From contig CAYXDO010000058.1 in assembly GCA_964463485.1 (NCBI GenBank), positions 1 to 62,049 on the forward strand: DNA of 62,049 nucleotides. Reading direction: 5' to 3'. Below are positions 1 to 8,032 of the stretch, piece after piece. Made by a program: the position numbers and the translations under genes. The notes below the pieces were generated by a model. It was not told where the DNA came from, searched no databases, and saw only the letters and a program-made list of their open reading frames with translations. The stretch comes from CAYXDO01 sp964463485 (lineage in GTDB: Bacteria; Myxococcota; Kuafuiibacteriia; Kuafuiibacteriales; Kuafuiibacteriaceae). Numbering within the stretch: the first letter of the stretch is position 1; each line of letters opens with the position of its first letter.

Positions 1-62
1 ACGCCAGCCCCGCCTTGTCGATCTTCTATGGTACCGGCTAGGCCGGGTTATGGCATCTGGGC

Positions 63-2057
63 CTATTCGGGCGTGGATGAGAGTCCGCGAGCGATGCGGC
101 TGGACACGCCGAGCTCGCGGACCATGTCGATGGCGGCTTGTGCGCTGAGATGACCGTGGTCGATGTAGAGCGGCGCCTGGTTTCGCGCGGAGTGGCACAC
201 GCTGTCGTCGCAGAGCGAAGCCGACAAGAACACGGTGACGACGAGCGGATTCTGCAACTCGAGCTCCTGCATCGTTCGCTCGAGGGGATCGAGCCTCGCC
301 CTGACGACCGATCGCGGCGTCGTACATTCCGAGGAGCGTCCGAGGAGCGCCAAAAAGTCGCCATTCGTTCGCTGTCTGGCGAGACATTGGGGCGCGCGAA
401 ATTGGAGCTCCGGAGCGTCTCCGACGAGCACGACGAGCTTCTGAGCTCCCGTCAGGGCCGATACCAGCGTATTCATCCTCGATCGGGTCGCTTCGACTCG
501 CGTGTCGTCGCACTCGGTCGAGAGTGAGCTCGAGTCGAAGAAATCCTGGTTTCGCTGATGAGCTCCGCAATATTCGGTGGCCCAGCGCGCAGCCAGCACT
601 ACGATGTCGATACTCTCTTTGGCGAGATATTCGAGGACTCGGTCGTTGAATTTCCGACACTCCGGATCGGACACACTCAGCGGTGAGCATCGCGCAAAGG
701 TCTGCTGCTGATAGGCGCGGCCCAACGCGCCCGCGACGTCCTGGAAGCCCGGTCCCACCGCGTCCGCGTGGGAGTCACCCCAGACGAAGAGCGTTGGCGC
801 TCCAGGCGGTCCTACTCGGCAACGCGGATCGAACGGTTTGAAGTCGCGCTGGCGATCTCCCCGGAGGCAGAGGGTACGAAGCGGATTTCGGCTGAGGCTC
901 GGAGCCAGCAGGGCAAGGGTCTCGGAATCGAAGCGGCTCGGGACGCCGCGAGCGGAGAAGATCGCCAGCGAGGGTACGGCCAGCGCGAAAGCAGTCAGCC
1001 CGTACCCCACGAGCGCCCTCCGGCTCCAGGTTCGGGAGCGTCGAAACGGCGTTTCGATGAAGCGAAAGGAGAGTGCGCTCAAAACGAGGCTGACTCCGAC
1101 AATGCCGAGCGCACCGCCCGTAGACAGGCCGCCGTTGTCGGAGACCAAGTTTCGTGCGAAGGCCAGGAGCGGCCAGTGGATGAGATACAGCGAGTACGAA
1201 ACGCGGCCGAGGAAGACCATCAGCCGCCCCTCGAGCGCGATTCGCGACAGTAAGCTGCCGCCACCCGCCGCGACGATGAGTGTCGTACCCGCGACAGGAG
1301 CACCTCGGTGCAAGACGTTGTCGAGCTGGGGCCCCTGGCCCGGGGGCATGATTGCTGCTCCAACGATGAGGAACAGCCCGAGCGCAACCAAGCGCCCGCC
1401 TCTTGGCGCTTCAAGCGCCGAACGGCGCAGCGCGAGGGCCGCCCCCGCCAGCAGCTCCCACGCGCGGCCGGGCATCAAGAAGAAAGCCGCCGCTTCATTG
1501 CGCTCCGCCAAGAGCGCCTGAACGAGGAGGCTCCCGAAGATGCCTCCGATCACCCAGATCAGTGGTCGCTTGGCTCGCAGGATCCAGGTGAGGATCAGCG
1601 GCCACAACAGATAAAACTGTTCTTCGATCGAGAGGGACCAAGTCATGAGCAGCGGTTTCAGATCGTTGGACGGGCTGAAGTATCCTGACTCGGCGTAATG
1701 GGTTAAATTTGCGGAGAAAGAGAGCGCCGCCACGGTGTGCTTCGCGAGCGCGCGATACTCATTTGGAAAGAGGAAGATCCACCCGGCGGCGAGCGTCACG
1801 GTGAGGACGACGAACAGGGCGGGGAGGATTCGTCGAGCGCGCCGAAGGTAGAATCTCGTGAGGCTGAGCTGTCCGTCCGCGAGCTCCGCAGCGCAGATCC
1901 TCGTGATGAGATAGCCGGAGAGAACGAAGAAGACGTCGACCCCGACAAAACCGGAGCTCGAGAGTGGAAGGCGCGCATGGTAGAGGACGACGAGGAGGAT
2001 CGAGAGGCCTCGCAGCCCATCGAGGTCGCGTCGGTACCCGAGTGAATCAGCCACCAC
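63..2057 (-). CDS. Acyltransferase-3 family membrane O-acyltransferase with C-terminal SGNH domain (OatA-like)
   Basis: This 664-residue protein probably moves acyl groups across the inner membrane onto a surface glycan. Residues about 8-345 form the acyltransferase-3 domain: it opens with RRDLDGLRGLSI and the expected His near residue 27 (LYHA), followed by about ten hydrophobic segments and FFVLSGYLI. The C-terminal third is periplasmic SGNH-like: FVWGDSHAD gives the nucleophile block and DHGHLS the Asp-x-x-His block. The size matches OatA-like two-domain proteins. The start is a GTG, with a second GTG immediately after it. It lies downstream of a methyltransferase on the same strand, beside glycosyltransferases, so O-antigen or exopolysaccharide acylation is the likely job. 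The acceptor cannot be read from sequence. Confidence 0.9.
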   Translation of the reverse strand: MVADSLGYRRDLDGLRGLSILLVVLYHARLPLSSSGFVGVDVFFVLSGYLITRICAAELADGQLSLTRFYLRRARRILPALFVVLTVTLAAGWIFLFPNEYRALAKHTVAALSFSANLTHYAESGYFSPSNDLKPLLMTWSLSIEEQFYLLWPLILTWILRAKRPLIWVIGGIFGSLLVQALLAERNEAAAFFLMPGRAWELLAGAALALRRSALEAPRGGRLVALGLFLIVGAAIMPPGQGPQLDNVLHRGAPVAGTTLIVAAGGGSLLSRIALEGRLMVFLGRVSYSLYLIHWPLLAFARNLVSDNGGLSTGGALGIVGVSLVLSALSFRFIETPFRRSRTWSRRALVGYGLTAFALAVPSLAIFSARGVPSRFDSETLALLAPSLSRNPLRTLCLRGDRQRDFKPFDPRCRVGPPGAPTLFVWGDSHADAVGPGFQDVAGALGRAYQQQTFARCSPLSVSDPECRKFNDRVLEYLAKESIDIVVLAARWATEYCGAHQRNQDFFDSSSLSTECDDTRVEATRSRMNTLVSALTGAQKLVVLVGDAPELQFRAPQCLARQRTNGDFLALLGRSSECTTPRSVVRARLDPLERTMQELELQNPLVVTVFLSASLCDDSVCHSARNQAPLYIDHGHLSAQAAIDMVRELGVSSRIARGLSSTPE

Positions 2058-2129
2058 GTTTTCGCAGGCGAGACTCGTGTTTCGGCCGAGCGTCCGAGTG
2101 TGTCCGAACGCATGGCGCTCGGTGGCCGC

Positions 2130-2810
2130 TCAGGATTCCGGTCTCTGGGCGACCAGCATGAGGCGGAAGTGTTCGACATCTCCTAGATTGGGCGTCTGCC
2201 CGAGTGACTTCACCTGCCAACCCGGCAACACGCTCGTCAGGCGCTCGGTGTTGTATTTGAGGATCGACTCGGCGTCGTTGTCTTCGAAGGCGAGCACCTT
2301 GCCTTTGTATTTGGATCGGATGCTCGCGGGCTCGAAGAAGAACTGGTGCCGCGCGTGGCTGGCGATTTTTCCGGTCAAAGCCCACGCGGCGTCCTCTCCG
2401 AGCATAGAGACGAACTGATGCTGAACCGAGAGCAGGAACACGACGTCCACCGTCGGGAGAGTCTCCACGGAGGCATCGGTGACTTTCATGTTGATCAAGC
2501 CGAGGCCCTCTTGGAAGGGCCGCTGATTGCGTCCGCGGATGACGAGGTCGAGCTGCGGCTCCACGCCGATGGCGAGCCGTCCGCTTTCGGCCGCGAGTCG
2601 CGTCAACCGACCTTCGTTGCAGCCGATGTCCAAAACGGAGCGATCGTCGTCGGAGAGCTGGTTTCGAATGAGCGCCCAGCGTTGCATGAACCCACCGGTC
2701 TTCGAGCGCAGTTGCTGATAGCTGGGCTTGGGTTGCCGAAGTCCGGTCCGACGCAGCAACTCTCTTGCGGTCGTCTTCGCTCGGGCAATTGGGGACCTTT
2801 CTGGCAACAC
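2130..2810 (-). CDS. Class I SAM-dependent methyltransferase
   Basis: A methyltransferase of about 226 residues. The SAM-binding motif I is SVLDIGCNEGRL, and an acidic strand end follows in GVEPQ. A later VDVVFLLSVQHQ segment fits motif IV of the Rossmann-type fold. The open frame continues upstream to 2999, but that extension is Arg/His-rich and unlike a domain, so the GTG at 2810 is preferred; an ATG at 2687 would cut too close to motif I. A 6-bp hairpin (CACAGC/GCTGTG, 2826-2840) lies just upstream. It sits in a glycan region and may methylate a sugar or a lipid-linked intermediate; the substrate is unknown. Confidence 0.75.
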   Translation of the reverse strand: MLPERSPIARAKTTARELLRRTGLRQPKPSYQQLRSKTGGFMQRWALIRNQLSDDDRSVLDIGCNEGRLTRLAAESGRLAIGVEPQLDLVIRGRNQRPFQEGLGLINMKVTDASVETLPTVDVVFLLSVQHQFVSMLGEDAAWALTGKIASHARHQFFFEPASIRSKYKGKVLAFEDNDAESILKYNTERLTSVLPGWQVKSLGQTPNLGDVEHFRLMLVAQRPES

Positions 2811-3025
2811 GGGGTGAGCAAGTATCACAGCGAAGCTGTGGCTACAACCACAGGCAACCACGGAGTGCACGGACAATGAACGCGGAGGCACGACGAATGG
2901 GTTATGACTAGCTACCCCGCTTCCTTCGTGCCTTCGTTGCCGGCCGCGCAGGCCGCGGACCGCAGCGAACGGAACGGCAGGGAACGGCAACGAACGCACC
3001 CCTGGACTCCAATCCGAAGCCGGCC

Positions 3026-3087
3026 TTGACGCGAGGCCGTCGGGTCCCGTAGATTGAGCCTGTGAGTAAGATGTTACTCATCGGGAG
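3026..3087 (+). promoter_or_regulatory. Promoter and overlapping operator of the GNAT toxin-antitoxin pair
   Basis: A sigma70-like promoter reads TTGACG (3026-3031), an 18-bp spacer, then TAGATT (3050-3055). Just downstream is a perfect inverted repeat TGAGTAA-GATG-TTACTCA at 3063-3080, where transcription would begin. A ribosome binding site GGGAG (3083-3087) precedes the ATG at 3093. The layout is what an autorepressed toxin-antitoxin operon would show; binding by the antitoxin is inferred. Confidence 0.65.
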
Positions 3088-3092
3088 TTGAA

Positions 3093-3494
3093 ATGTCGAG
3101 GTTTCAGGCCCAGAGCAACGCGGTCCTTGACGACGAGCTGGAGGACCTTCGGCGTCGACTCGGCCTGCGCGACAACCAAAAGGCGGACCTTCTTCGGGAG
3201 CTCACGACGATCGCCGCCTGGGTCGTTCGGCAATCGACCGAAGGGCGAACCGTCATCGCACGCGGCAAGGATGACGTCAGAGAGCTCGTGCATCCGGCTA
3301 TCGATCGAATCCGGCGGCTGCAACTCGAGGCTTCTGCGGCCTCGACCCGCCTCGAGCTCAGCGAAGACGAGACCCGGCGTCTGGCCGAGATCCTTGACCG
3401 AGGCTTTGACCCGCCAGCGGAGCTTCTTCAGAGCCTGAGCCGGCTCGCTGACCCTAGGCGGAACGCCCCAGAGCTCATCTGGACCGAGACCTAA
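3093..3494 (+). CDS. Probable antitoxin of a GNAT-type toxin-antitoxin pair (RHH-like N-terminus, TacA-like tail)
   Basis: A 133-residue protein placed 15 bp before a GNAT acetyltransferase. Residues about 10-55 look like a ribbon-helix-helix DNA-binding segment (LDDELEDLRRRLGLRDNQ, then a helix ending in VVRQSTEGR). Residues about 88-125 (LELSEDETRRLAEILDRG, then PPAELLQSLSRL) resemble the C-terminal toxin-neutralising stretch of DUF1778/TacA antitoxins, which wraps the acetyltransferase. It is longer than the usual roughly 90 residues because a helical linker joins the two parts. The start ATG has a good GGGAG site and a palindromic operator directly upstream. Assignment rests on context and pattern, not on a database match. 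Confidence 0.6.
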   Translation: MSRFQAQSNAVLDDELEDLRRRLGLRDNQKADLLRELTTIAAWVVRQSTEGRTVIARGKDDVRELVHPAIDRIRRLQLEASAASTRLELSEDETRRLAEILDRGFDPPAELLQSLSRLADPRRNAPELIWTET

Positions 3495-3509
3495 GCCTAG
3501 CCTAGCCGG

Positions 3510-4052
3510 ATGGCCACGCCCCGGATCGAGGCGCTGGAGCGCAAGCACCGACCGCTGTTGAAGGCTTTCTCGAACCAAAAACCTTCGTTGGTCGAGTACC
3601 TTCATCGCTACGCACTGCGCCACGGCGAGAAAGATCTGCTGGCGCGGACCTACCTCGCCATCGACAAGGACGAGGACGTGGCGCGGATCGCTGGCTACTT
3701 CAGTCTCAGCACGGTCAGCGTCGAACGCTCCTCAGTCGATGACATTCCCACTCTCTCGAAGCTTCCGCGGTTCCCAATCCCGGGCGTTCTCTTGGCTCGC
3801 CTTGCCGTCGATCAGCGCGTGCAGGGGCAGGGACTCGGTCGCTTCTTGTTCGAGGAGGCTCTCGGGCTTACTTTGCAGCTCGCGACGGTCGGGCCGGTCG
3901 CCTTTCGGCTCTTTGTCACCGACGCCGTCGACGACCAAGCAGCTCGTTTCTACGAGCGTTTTGGCTTGCACCGGCTCTCGGACACATACCCCGTCCGGAT
4001 GGTGCTCGACATTCAGCCTCTGATTCGAGCGGTAAGTCCTGCGAGCGCGTAG
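3510..4052 (+). CDS. GNAT-family acetyltransferase, probable TacT-like toxin
   Basis: A 180-residue GNAT protein. The acetyl-CoA-binding motif A is visible as LARLAVDQRVQGQGLGRFLF (Q/R-x-x-G-x-G/A near residues 104-114), followed by the motif B region AARFYERFGL. Toxins of the TacT/AtaT group acetylate charged tRNAs and block translation; they have this size, an LxRLAVD strand and a late YERFGF-like motif, and they follow a small DNA-binding antitoxin, as here. An N-terminal extension of about 20 residues is somewhat longer than usual. An ordinary acetyltransferase is the alternative, but the upstream partner, short spacing and operator favour a toxin. Confidence 0.72.
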   Translation: MATPRIEALERKHRPLLKAFSNQKPSLVEYLHRYALRHGEKDLLARTYLAIDKDEDVARIAGYFSLSTVSVERSSVDDIPTLSKLPRFPIPGVLLARLAVDQRVQGQGLGRFLFEEALGLTLQLATVGPVAFRLFVTDAVDDQAARFYERFGLHRLSDTYPVRMVLDIQPLIRAVSPASA

Positions 4053-4093
4053 GCATTTGATAGACTCTTTCAGCGGTGCGGCTGCCGCGGCTG

Positions 4094-5170
4094 TCAAGCG
4101 TCGATCAGGGACTGGACCGCGTCAGCTACCGCGTCTATCGAGACCGCTCGCATACATTCCAGCTGCGTACAGGTACAAGGCGTTTTGCGCCACGGAGTGT
4201 TACAGGGCGCGCCTGGGTAGGCTGCCCTGACCACCCGCACCCGTGGGCCGAGCGGTCCGTAGAGGCGATCGTCGGTGGGTCCGAAAATCGAGACGAGGGG
4301 AGTGCCGAGACGCGCGGCGATATGCGACGGGCCCCCGTCGTTGGCGATGACGACGTCAGCGGCCGAAGCGAGCGCCGCAAACTCGCGCAGATTTTCCGTC
4401 ACCAAATATCGGACGCGTGGGTGAGTGCTGCGGCCGAACGAAGCGGTCGCGTCGTGCTCGTGGCGGCTCATCACCAGCGCGGCCGAGAATCCCCGGTCCG
4501 CGAGCCGCTCGGCCAAACCCACGAATCGGTCGTGGGGCCAGCTCTTCATCGATTGCGGACTGCCAGGGTGCAAGACCGCGAAGGGACGACCGGAGCTCCC
4601 GGCGGTCAACACGTTGACTCCCGTTCGTTTCGCGGATTCGGAAAGATGGAGCGGCGCGGCAGAGGGCTCGACCGCACATACGAGGCCCAACAGCCCAAGG
4701 CAGTTGTCCACGATGTGCCGGCGAGTATCGAAGTCGTATGAGTCGGTGAGTCCGAGCTCCGCGATGCGGTGGGATCTTCGATCGTACGGTCCTCGAAATC
4801 CGACGAATCGACGCCCCAGCGCCCGCGTCAACCAGCGCTCGTAAGGAGAAAACGAGAGATGAATGACGAAATCATACCTCGTCAAATCACCCACGATCCG
4901 TGCGAAGAGCTGACCCATTCGCCGGGCAGCGACTCGGTTCGGCGTGTGCCGAAGCCCGGGAGGGGGAACCGACCACGGAGGGTCGAAGACGACGATCCGA
5001 TCGATATGCGGGTCGTCTCTCAGGAGCGACTCTCCGACGCTCGTGGTCAGGACGTCGAGGCGACCCCGCGGCTCGGCCTTGCGCAGACTCTGTACGACCG
5101 GAGGGACTGTGAGTACGATATCTCCCGCGTGGTCCAGTCGCACCACGAGGTATCTCGTTCGCGTGCTCAT
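4094..5170 (-). CDS. Glycosyltransferase family 9 (heptosyltransferase-like)
   Basis: A 358-residue GT9 enzyme that probably adds heptose or another sugar to the LPS core. The N-terminal domain begins YLVVRLDHAGDIVLTVP, the usual GT9 opening with a catalytic-type Asp. The C-terminal domain has VLHPGSPQSMKSWP near residue 200 and NDGGPSHIAARLGTP near 280, which bind the nucleotide sugar. A Cys-rich tail (CNTPWRKTPCTCTQLECM) is common in this family. It lies 7 bp downstream of a GT4 gene and in line with hldE, which makes the ADP-heptose precursor, so heptosyl transfer is a reasonable guess. The exact acceptor is not shown. Confidence 0.88.
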   Translation of the reverse strand: MSTRTRYLVVRLDHAGDIVLTVPPVVQSLRKAEPRGRLDVLTTSVGESLLRDDPHIDRIVVFDPPWSVPPPGLRHTPNRVAARRMGQLFARIVGDLTRYDFVIHLSFSPYERWLTRALGRRFVGFRGPYDRRSHRIAELGLTDSYDFDTRRHIVDNCLGLLGLVCAVEPSAAPLHLSESAKRTGVNVLTAGSSGRPFAVLHPGSPQSMKSWPHDRFVGLAERLADRGFSAALVMSRHEHDATASFGRSTHPRVRYLVTENLREFAALASAADVVIANDGGPSHIAARLGTPLVSIFGPTDDRLYGPLGPRVRVVRAAYPGAPCNTPWRKTPCTCTQLECMRAVSIDAVADAVQSLIDA

Positions 5171-5177
5171 ATCGCGC

Positions 5178-6284
5178 TCATCTCGTGGTCAGACCCGCGT
5201 ACAGCTTCAGGATCGACTCGGCCATGACTTTGCGACTGAATTCGGCCTGGACTCGTGCGTGACCGTGCTTCGCCAGGTCGAGTCGCCTCGCGGGATTCTC
5301 TGCGAGCAGCCGAATCTTCTCCGAGAGAGCGTCTGAATCCCGCGGTGGCACGAGCAGACCCGCGCTCCCGAGCGCCTCGGAGACACCCCCGACATTTGTC
5401 GCAATCACCGCGCGCTCGGAGGCCATCGCTTCCAGCACACACAGGGGCAGGCCCTCCGTGAGCGAGGGCAGGACGAACAGATCGATGGACCGATAAAAGC
5501 CGGCCATGTCGTCGACTCGCCCGAGGAACTCGACGCGCTCCGCAATACCGAGCTCCTTGGCGCACGCCTCGAGCGCCGAGCGATGACTTCCCTCGCCGGC
5601 GACACGCAAGCTCCAGGTCCCCGGAAGGCCAGCGAGCGCCCGAAGCAGATATTCGATGCCCTTTGGCGGGGAGAGTCGCGCGGCCGTTCCCACCACGAAC
5701 GCAGTGTCTTCTCTCCGTTCGATCGCTTGGTATTTCTCCGTGTCGACTCCGTTTCGAACGACCGTCATTCGCTCCGAGGGCCAGTCAAAAGTGTCACGGA
5801 GGTGATCTTTGGTGGCCTGGGAGACGGTTACGACATGCTGAGTCAGAAGCAAGCTCGTGAGCTCGCGCCGCGCTCGGTGGACGAGTCTGTCCGAGCTCAG
5901 CCACTCATCGGTCGTGTGCCAGTGAACGAGCTGGGGAATGCGACTCGGCCAGAGCGCCAGCGCAGACACGATGCTCGCGTCCCATCCGTGAGAGTGGATC
6001 AACTCAGGTCGGCGTCTTCGCACCAAGCGGCGTAGGCGCGCCGCGGCGGCGACTACGGAGGACGGGACGTTGTATTTGCCGTCGTAGCTGACCGAGCAGG
6101 CCGCCTCGGCGATCATCTTGGGATGGGTCGCACCGAGCAGGCAGAGCTCCACGACGGCCTGGCCGCGGGCGTTGATTTCATTCTTCAGGTCGATCGCGAC
6201 CTGCTGTCCGCCGCCGTAGAAGCGGCCGTTGACGATCTCTAGGATACGCAAGGGCCGATTCGACTCGATTCCGCTCAGGTTCAA
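5178..6284 (-). CDS. Glycosyltransferase family 4
   Basis: A 368-residue GT-B glycosyltransferase of family 4, likely cytoplasmic and membrane-associated. It opens with RILEIVNGRFYGGGQQVA, typical of the GT4 acceptor domain with its glycine-rich loop. The C-terminal domain carries LPSLTEGLPLCVLEAMASE, where the E-x7-E pair contacts the nucleotide sugar, followed by VIATNVGG. Its start overlaps the hldE stop by 4 nt (ATGA), so it is probably translationally coupled and part of the hldE-GT4-GT9 operon. The donor sugar cannot be told from sequence. Confidence 0.9.
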   Translation of the reverse strand: MNLSGIESNRPLRILEIVNGRFYGGGQQVAIDLKNEINARGQAVVELCLLGATHPKMIAEAACSVSYDGKYNVPSSVVAAAARLRRLVRRRRPELIHSHGWDASIVSALALWPSRIPQLVHWHTTDEWLSSDRLVHRARRELTSLLLTQHVVTVSQATKDHLRDTFDWPSERMTVVRNGVDTEKYQAIERREDTAFVVGTAARLSPPKGIEYLLRALAGLPGTWSLRVAGEGSHRSALEACAKELGIAERVEFLGRVDDMAGFYRSIDLFVLPSLTEGLPLCVLEAMASERAVIATNVGGVSEALGSAGLLVPPRDSDALSEKIRLLAENPARRLDLAKHGHARVQAEFSRKVMAESILKLYAGLTTR

Positions 6285-7768
6285 GCTTTTTGGGGCGCGG
6301 CGCGTTCCACGAGCTTCGTGGTGCTGAAGCCAGGCGCGGTGTTGACCAAGACGAGCTCACCGCCGTTGGCCTCGACGAATGCGCGGCCTACGACTTGGTC
6401 GCGCGTGTAGTCGGAGCCTTTGATGAGGACGTCCGGTCGGACCTTCTCGATGAGTTGGAGCGGTGTGTCTTCTGGGAAGAAAGTGACCAAGTCGACAGCC
6501 TCGAGCGCGGCGAGCACCTGCGCCCGCGCCTGTTCGTTTTGAACGGGGCGCCCAGCACCCTTGAGGCGCCCGACGGACGCGTCGTCGTTGAGGCCGACCA
6601 CGAGGCGGTCGCAGGTGGCCCGCGCTTCGGTGAGGAGCTTGATGTGGCCCGGGTGGAGGAGATCGAAGCAGCCGTTGGTGAAGCCGACGCGAAGCCGCTG
6701 TCGTCGCCAAGCGTCCAATCGGTTTTGCAGGACCCCCGCCTCTCTCACGATCTTCTCGTTGGCCAAGGAGGCGTGAGGCAAGAGCTGCGTGCGGAGCTCC
6801 GAGGCGGTTACGACGGCCGTGCCTTGTTTTCCGACGGCCACCGCAGCCGCTGCGTTCGAGGAGCGAAGCGCGGTGTCCCAGTCCGCTCCGGCCGCGAGCA
6901 TGACGGCAAAGACCGCAGCCACGGTGTCGCCTGCACCGGACACATCGAGCACTTTGACGGCATGCGCGGGCACGTGGGTCGCTTCGCCGTTGCGGCGAAT
7001 CAGGCTCATCCCCTGCTCGCTTCGCGTCACGAGGATGCCTTCTGCTTCCAAGGAAGAGATGATCGGCGAGGCGGCCTCCACGATGTCCATGTCCGTGCTG
7101 ACGTTTCGCCGTGCCGCCTCTCCCAGCTCCTTCTTGTTGGGAGTCAACAGGGAGGCACCGCGATATACGCTCAGGTCTCGCCTCTTCGGGTCCACTAAGA
7201 CCGGTTTGCCTGCTGATCGAGCGGCGTCGATCACCTCTCGGATCACTCGATCGGTCAGTACTCCCTTTGAATAGTCCGAGAGCACGACGACGGCCACGCG
7301 GGGCAGGGCCTCGAGCGCCTGGTCGATCAGCTTCTGCTCGGTGACTCGGTCCGCGCTGACCGTAGACTCCCAGTCGGCGCGAAGGAGATGGGATGAATAG
7401 TGCTCGGAGACGAAGCGCGCCTTGCGGGTGGTGGGGCGAGAGGGATCTTCGACCAGGCGAGGCTCGATCAAGGGCTCGCTCGACAGACGGCTCGCGATGA
7501 CGTCGGCGGACTGGTCGCGTCCCACGAGCCCCACGAAGATGCAGCGGGCGCCAAGCGCGGCGATGTTGCGTGCGACGTTTCCTGCGCCGCCCACGGCGAG
7601 CTCGGTTCGATTGACGGAGAGGACGAGCGCCGGGGCTTCGGGCGAAAGGCGAGACACGTCTCCGTACACGAACTCGTCGAGCATGACGTCGCCGAGGCAG
7701 AGCACCGTTTGGCTTTGGATCGAGGCCCAGGCGTCCAGGTCGATCATGACTTCGTGGTGAAACGACAT
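6281..7768 (-). CDS. hldE: Bifunctional heptose 7-phosphate kinase / heptose 1-phosphate adenylyltransferase
   Basis: HldE carries out two steps of ADP-L-glycero-beta-D-manno-heptose synthesis for LPS. Residues about 15-330 form the ribokinase-like kinase (GGAGNVARNIAALG substrate loop; DVSGAGDTVAAVFA with the catalytic Asp). Residues about 350-490 form the nucleotidyltransferase (VGFTNGCFDLLHPGHIKLL with the HxGH motif). The total of 495 residues is near the usual 475; an internal ATG eight codons in is an alternative start. It heads the hldE-GT4-GT9 operon. The partner epimerase hldD, often adjacent, lies about 13 kb away at 20722-21696, and an hldD-like tail remains just upstream of hldE. 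Confidence 0.95.
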   Translation of the reverse strand: MSFHHEVMIDLDAWASIQSQTVLCLGDVMLDEFVYGDVSRLSPEAPALVLSVNRTELAVGGAGNVARNIAALGARCIFVGLVGRDQSADVIASRLSSEPLIEPRLVEDPSRPTTRKARFVSEHYSSHLLRADWESTVSADRVTEQKLIDQALEALPRVAVVVLSDYSKGVLTDRVIREVIDAARSAGKPVLVDPKRRDLSVYRGASLLTPNKKELGEAARRNVSTDMDIVEAASPIISSLEAEGILVTRSEQGMSLIRRNGEATHVPAHAVKVLDVSGAGDTVAAVFAVMLAAGADWDTALRSSNAAAAVAVGKQGTAVVTASELRTQLLPHASLANEKIVREAGVLQNRLDAWRRQRLRVGFTNGCFDLLHPGHIKLLTEARATCDRLVVGLNDDASVGRLKGAGRPVQNEQARAQVLAALEAVDLVTFFPEDTPLQLIEKVRPDVLIKGSDYTRDQVVGRAFVEANGGELVLVNTAPGFSTTKLVERAAPQKA

Positions 7769-7820
7769 TTGTCAGCCGACCTCAAGGGCCTTTTGACGGG
7801 GGGCCTTTTAACGTATGGGG

Positions 7821-7979
7821 TCAGCGATAGGTGTCCGGAGTGTTCAGTAACAGGGCCACGTAGTCGGCCACGTGGTAGCGAGGAGCCTCGATCAATGACG
7901 AGCCTCCGCATTTCGGCATGTGAATGAAGGCGATGTTGTCCCTCGTGGGCTCGACGAAGATTCCTCGCGGCGGTCCAAC
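7821..7979 (-). pseudogene. Chimeric remnant: sulfotransferase P-loop start joined to an hldD-like C-terminus
   Basis: Between two in-frame stops, the minus strand reads NIAFIHMPKCGGSSL, the PAPS-binding start of a sulfotransferase, and then abruptly HVADYVALLLNTPDTYR before the stop. The second half matches the end of the hldD product encoded at 20722 (AVADYVTRFLNTSDKYR; 11 of 17 identical, and about 41 of the last 52 bases). There is no plausible start codon for a functional protein. It appears to be a recombination scar in which a sulfotransferase fragment has been pasted onto the last codons of a former hldD gene beside hldE. I translated it by hand. Confidence 0.7.
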
Positions 7980-8032
7980 TCAGCTGCTTCAGGCGCCCAA
8001 ATCTTTCGTTGGTTCGCACGAATGCTCCGTTC

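Noticed and set aside
1..62. Short frame at the left edge ending in LSIFYGTG before a TAG
   Set aside because: Only about 12 codons are visible, with no domain and no start, so a gene end cannot be claimed.
138..1688. Several plus-strand open frames opposite the acyltransferase
   Set aside because: They are antisense shadows caused by high GC; the minus strand carries the clear domain sequence.
2811..2999. N-terminal extension of the methyltransferase frame to 2999
   Set aside because: The residues are Arg/Cys/His-rich and unlike a methyltransferase, and the DNA holds hairpins expected of an intergenic region.
7744..8019. 91-codon minus-strand frame between hldE and the sulfotransferase
   Set aside because: It overlaps the hldE start and has no domain; another frame carries the real remnant (sulfotransferase/hldD scar).
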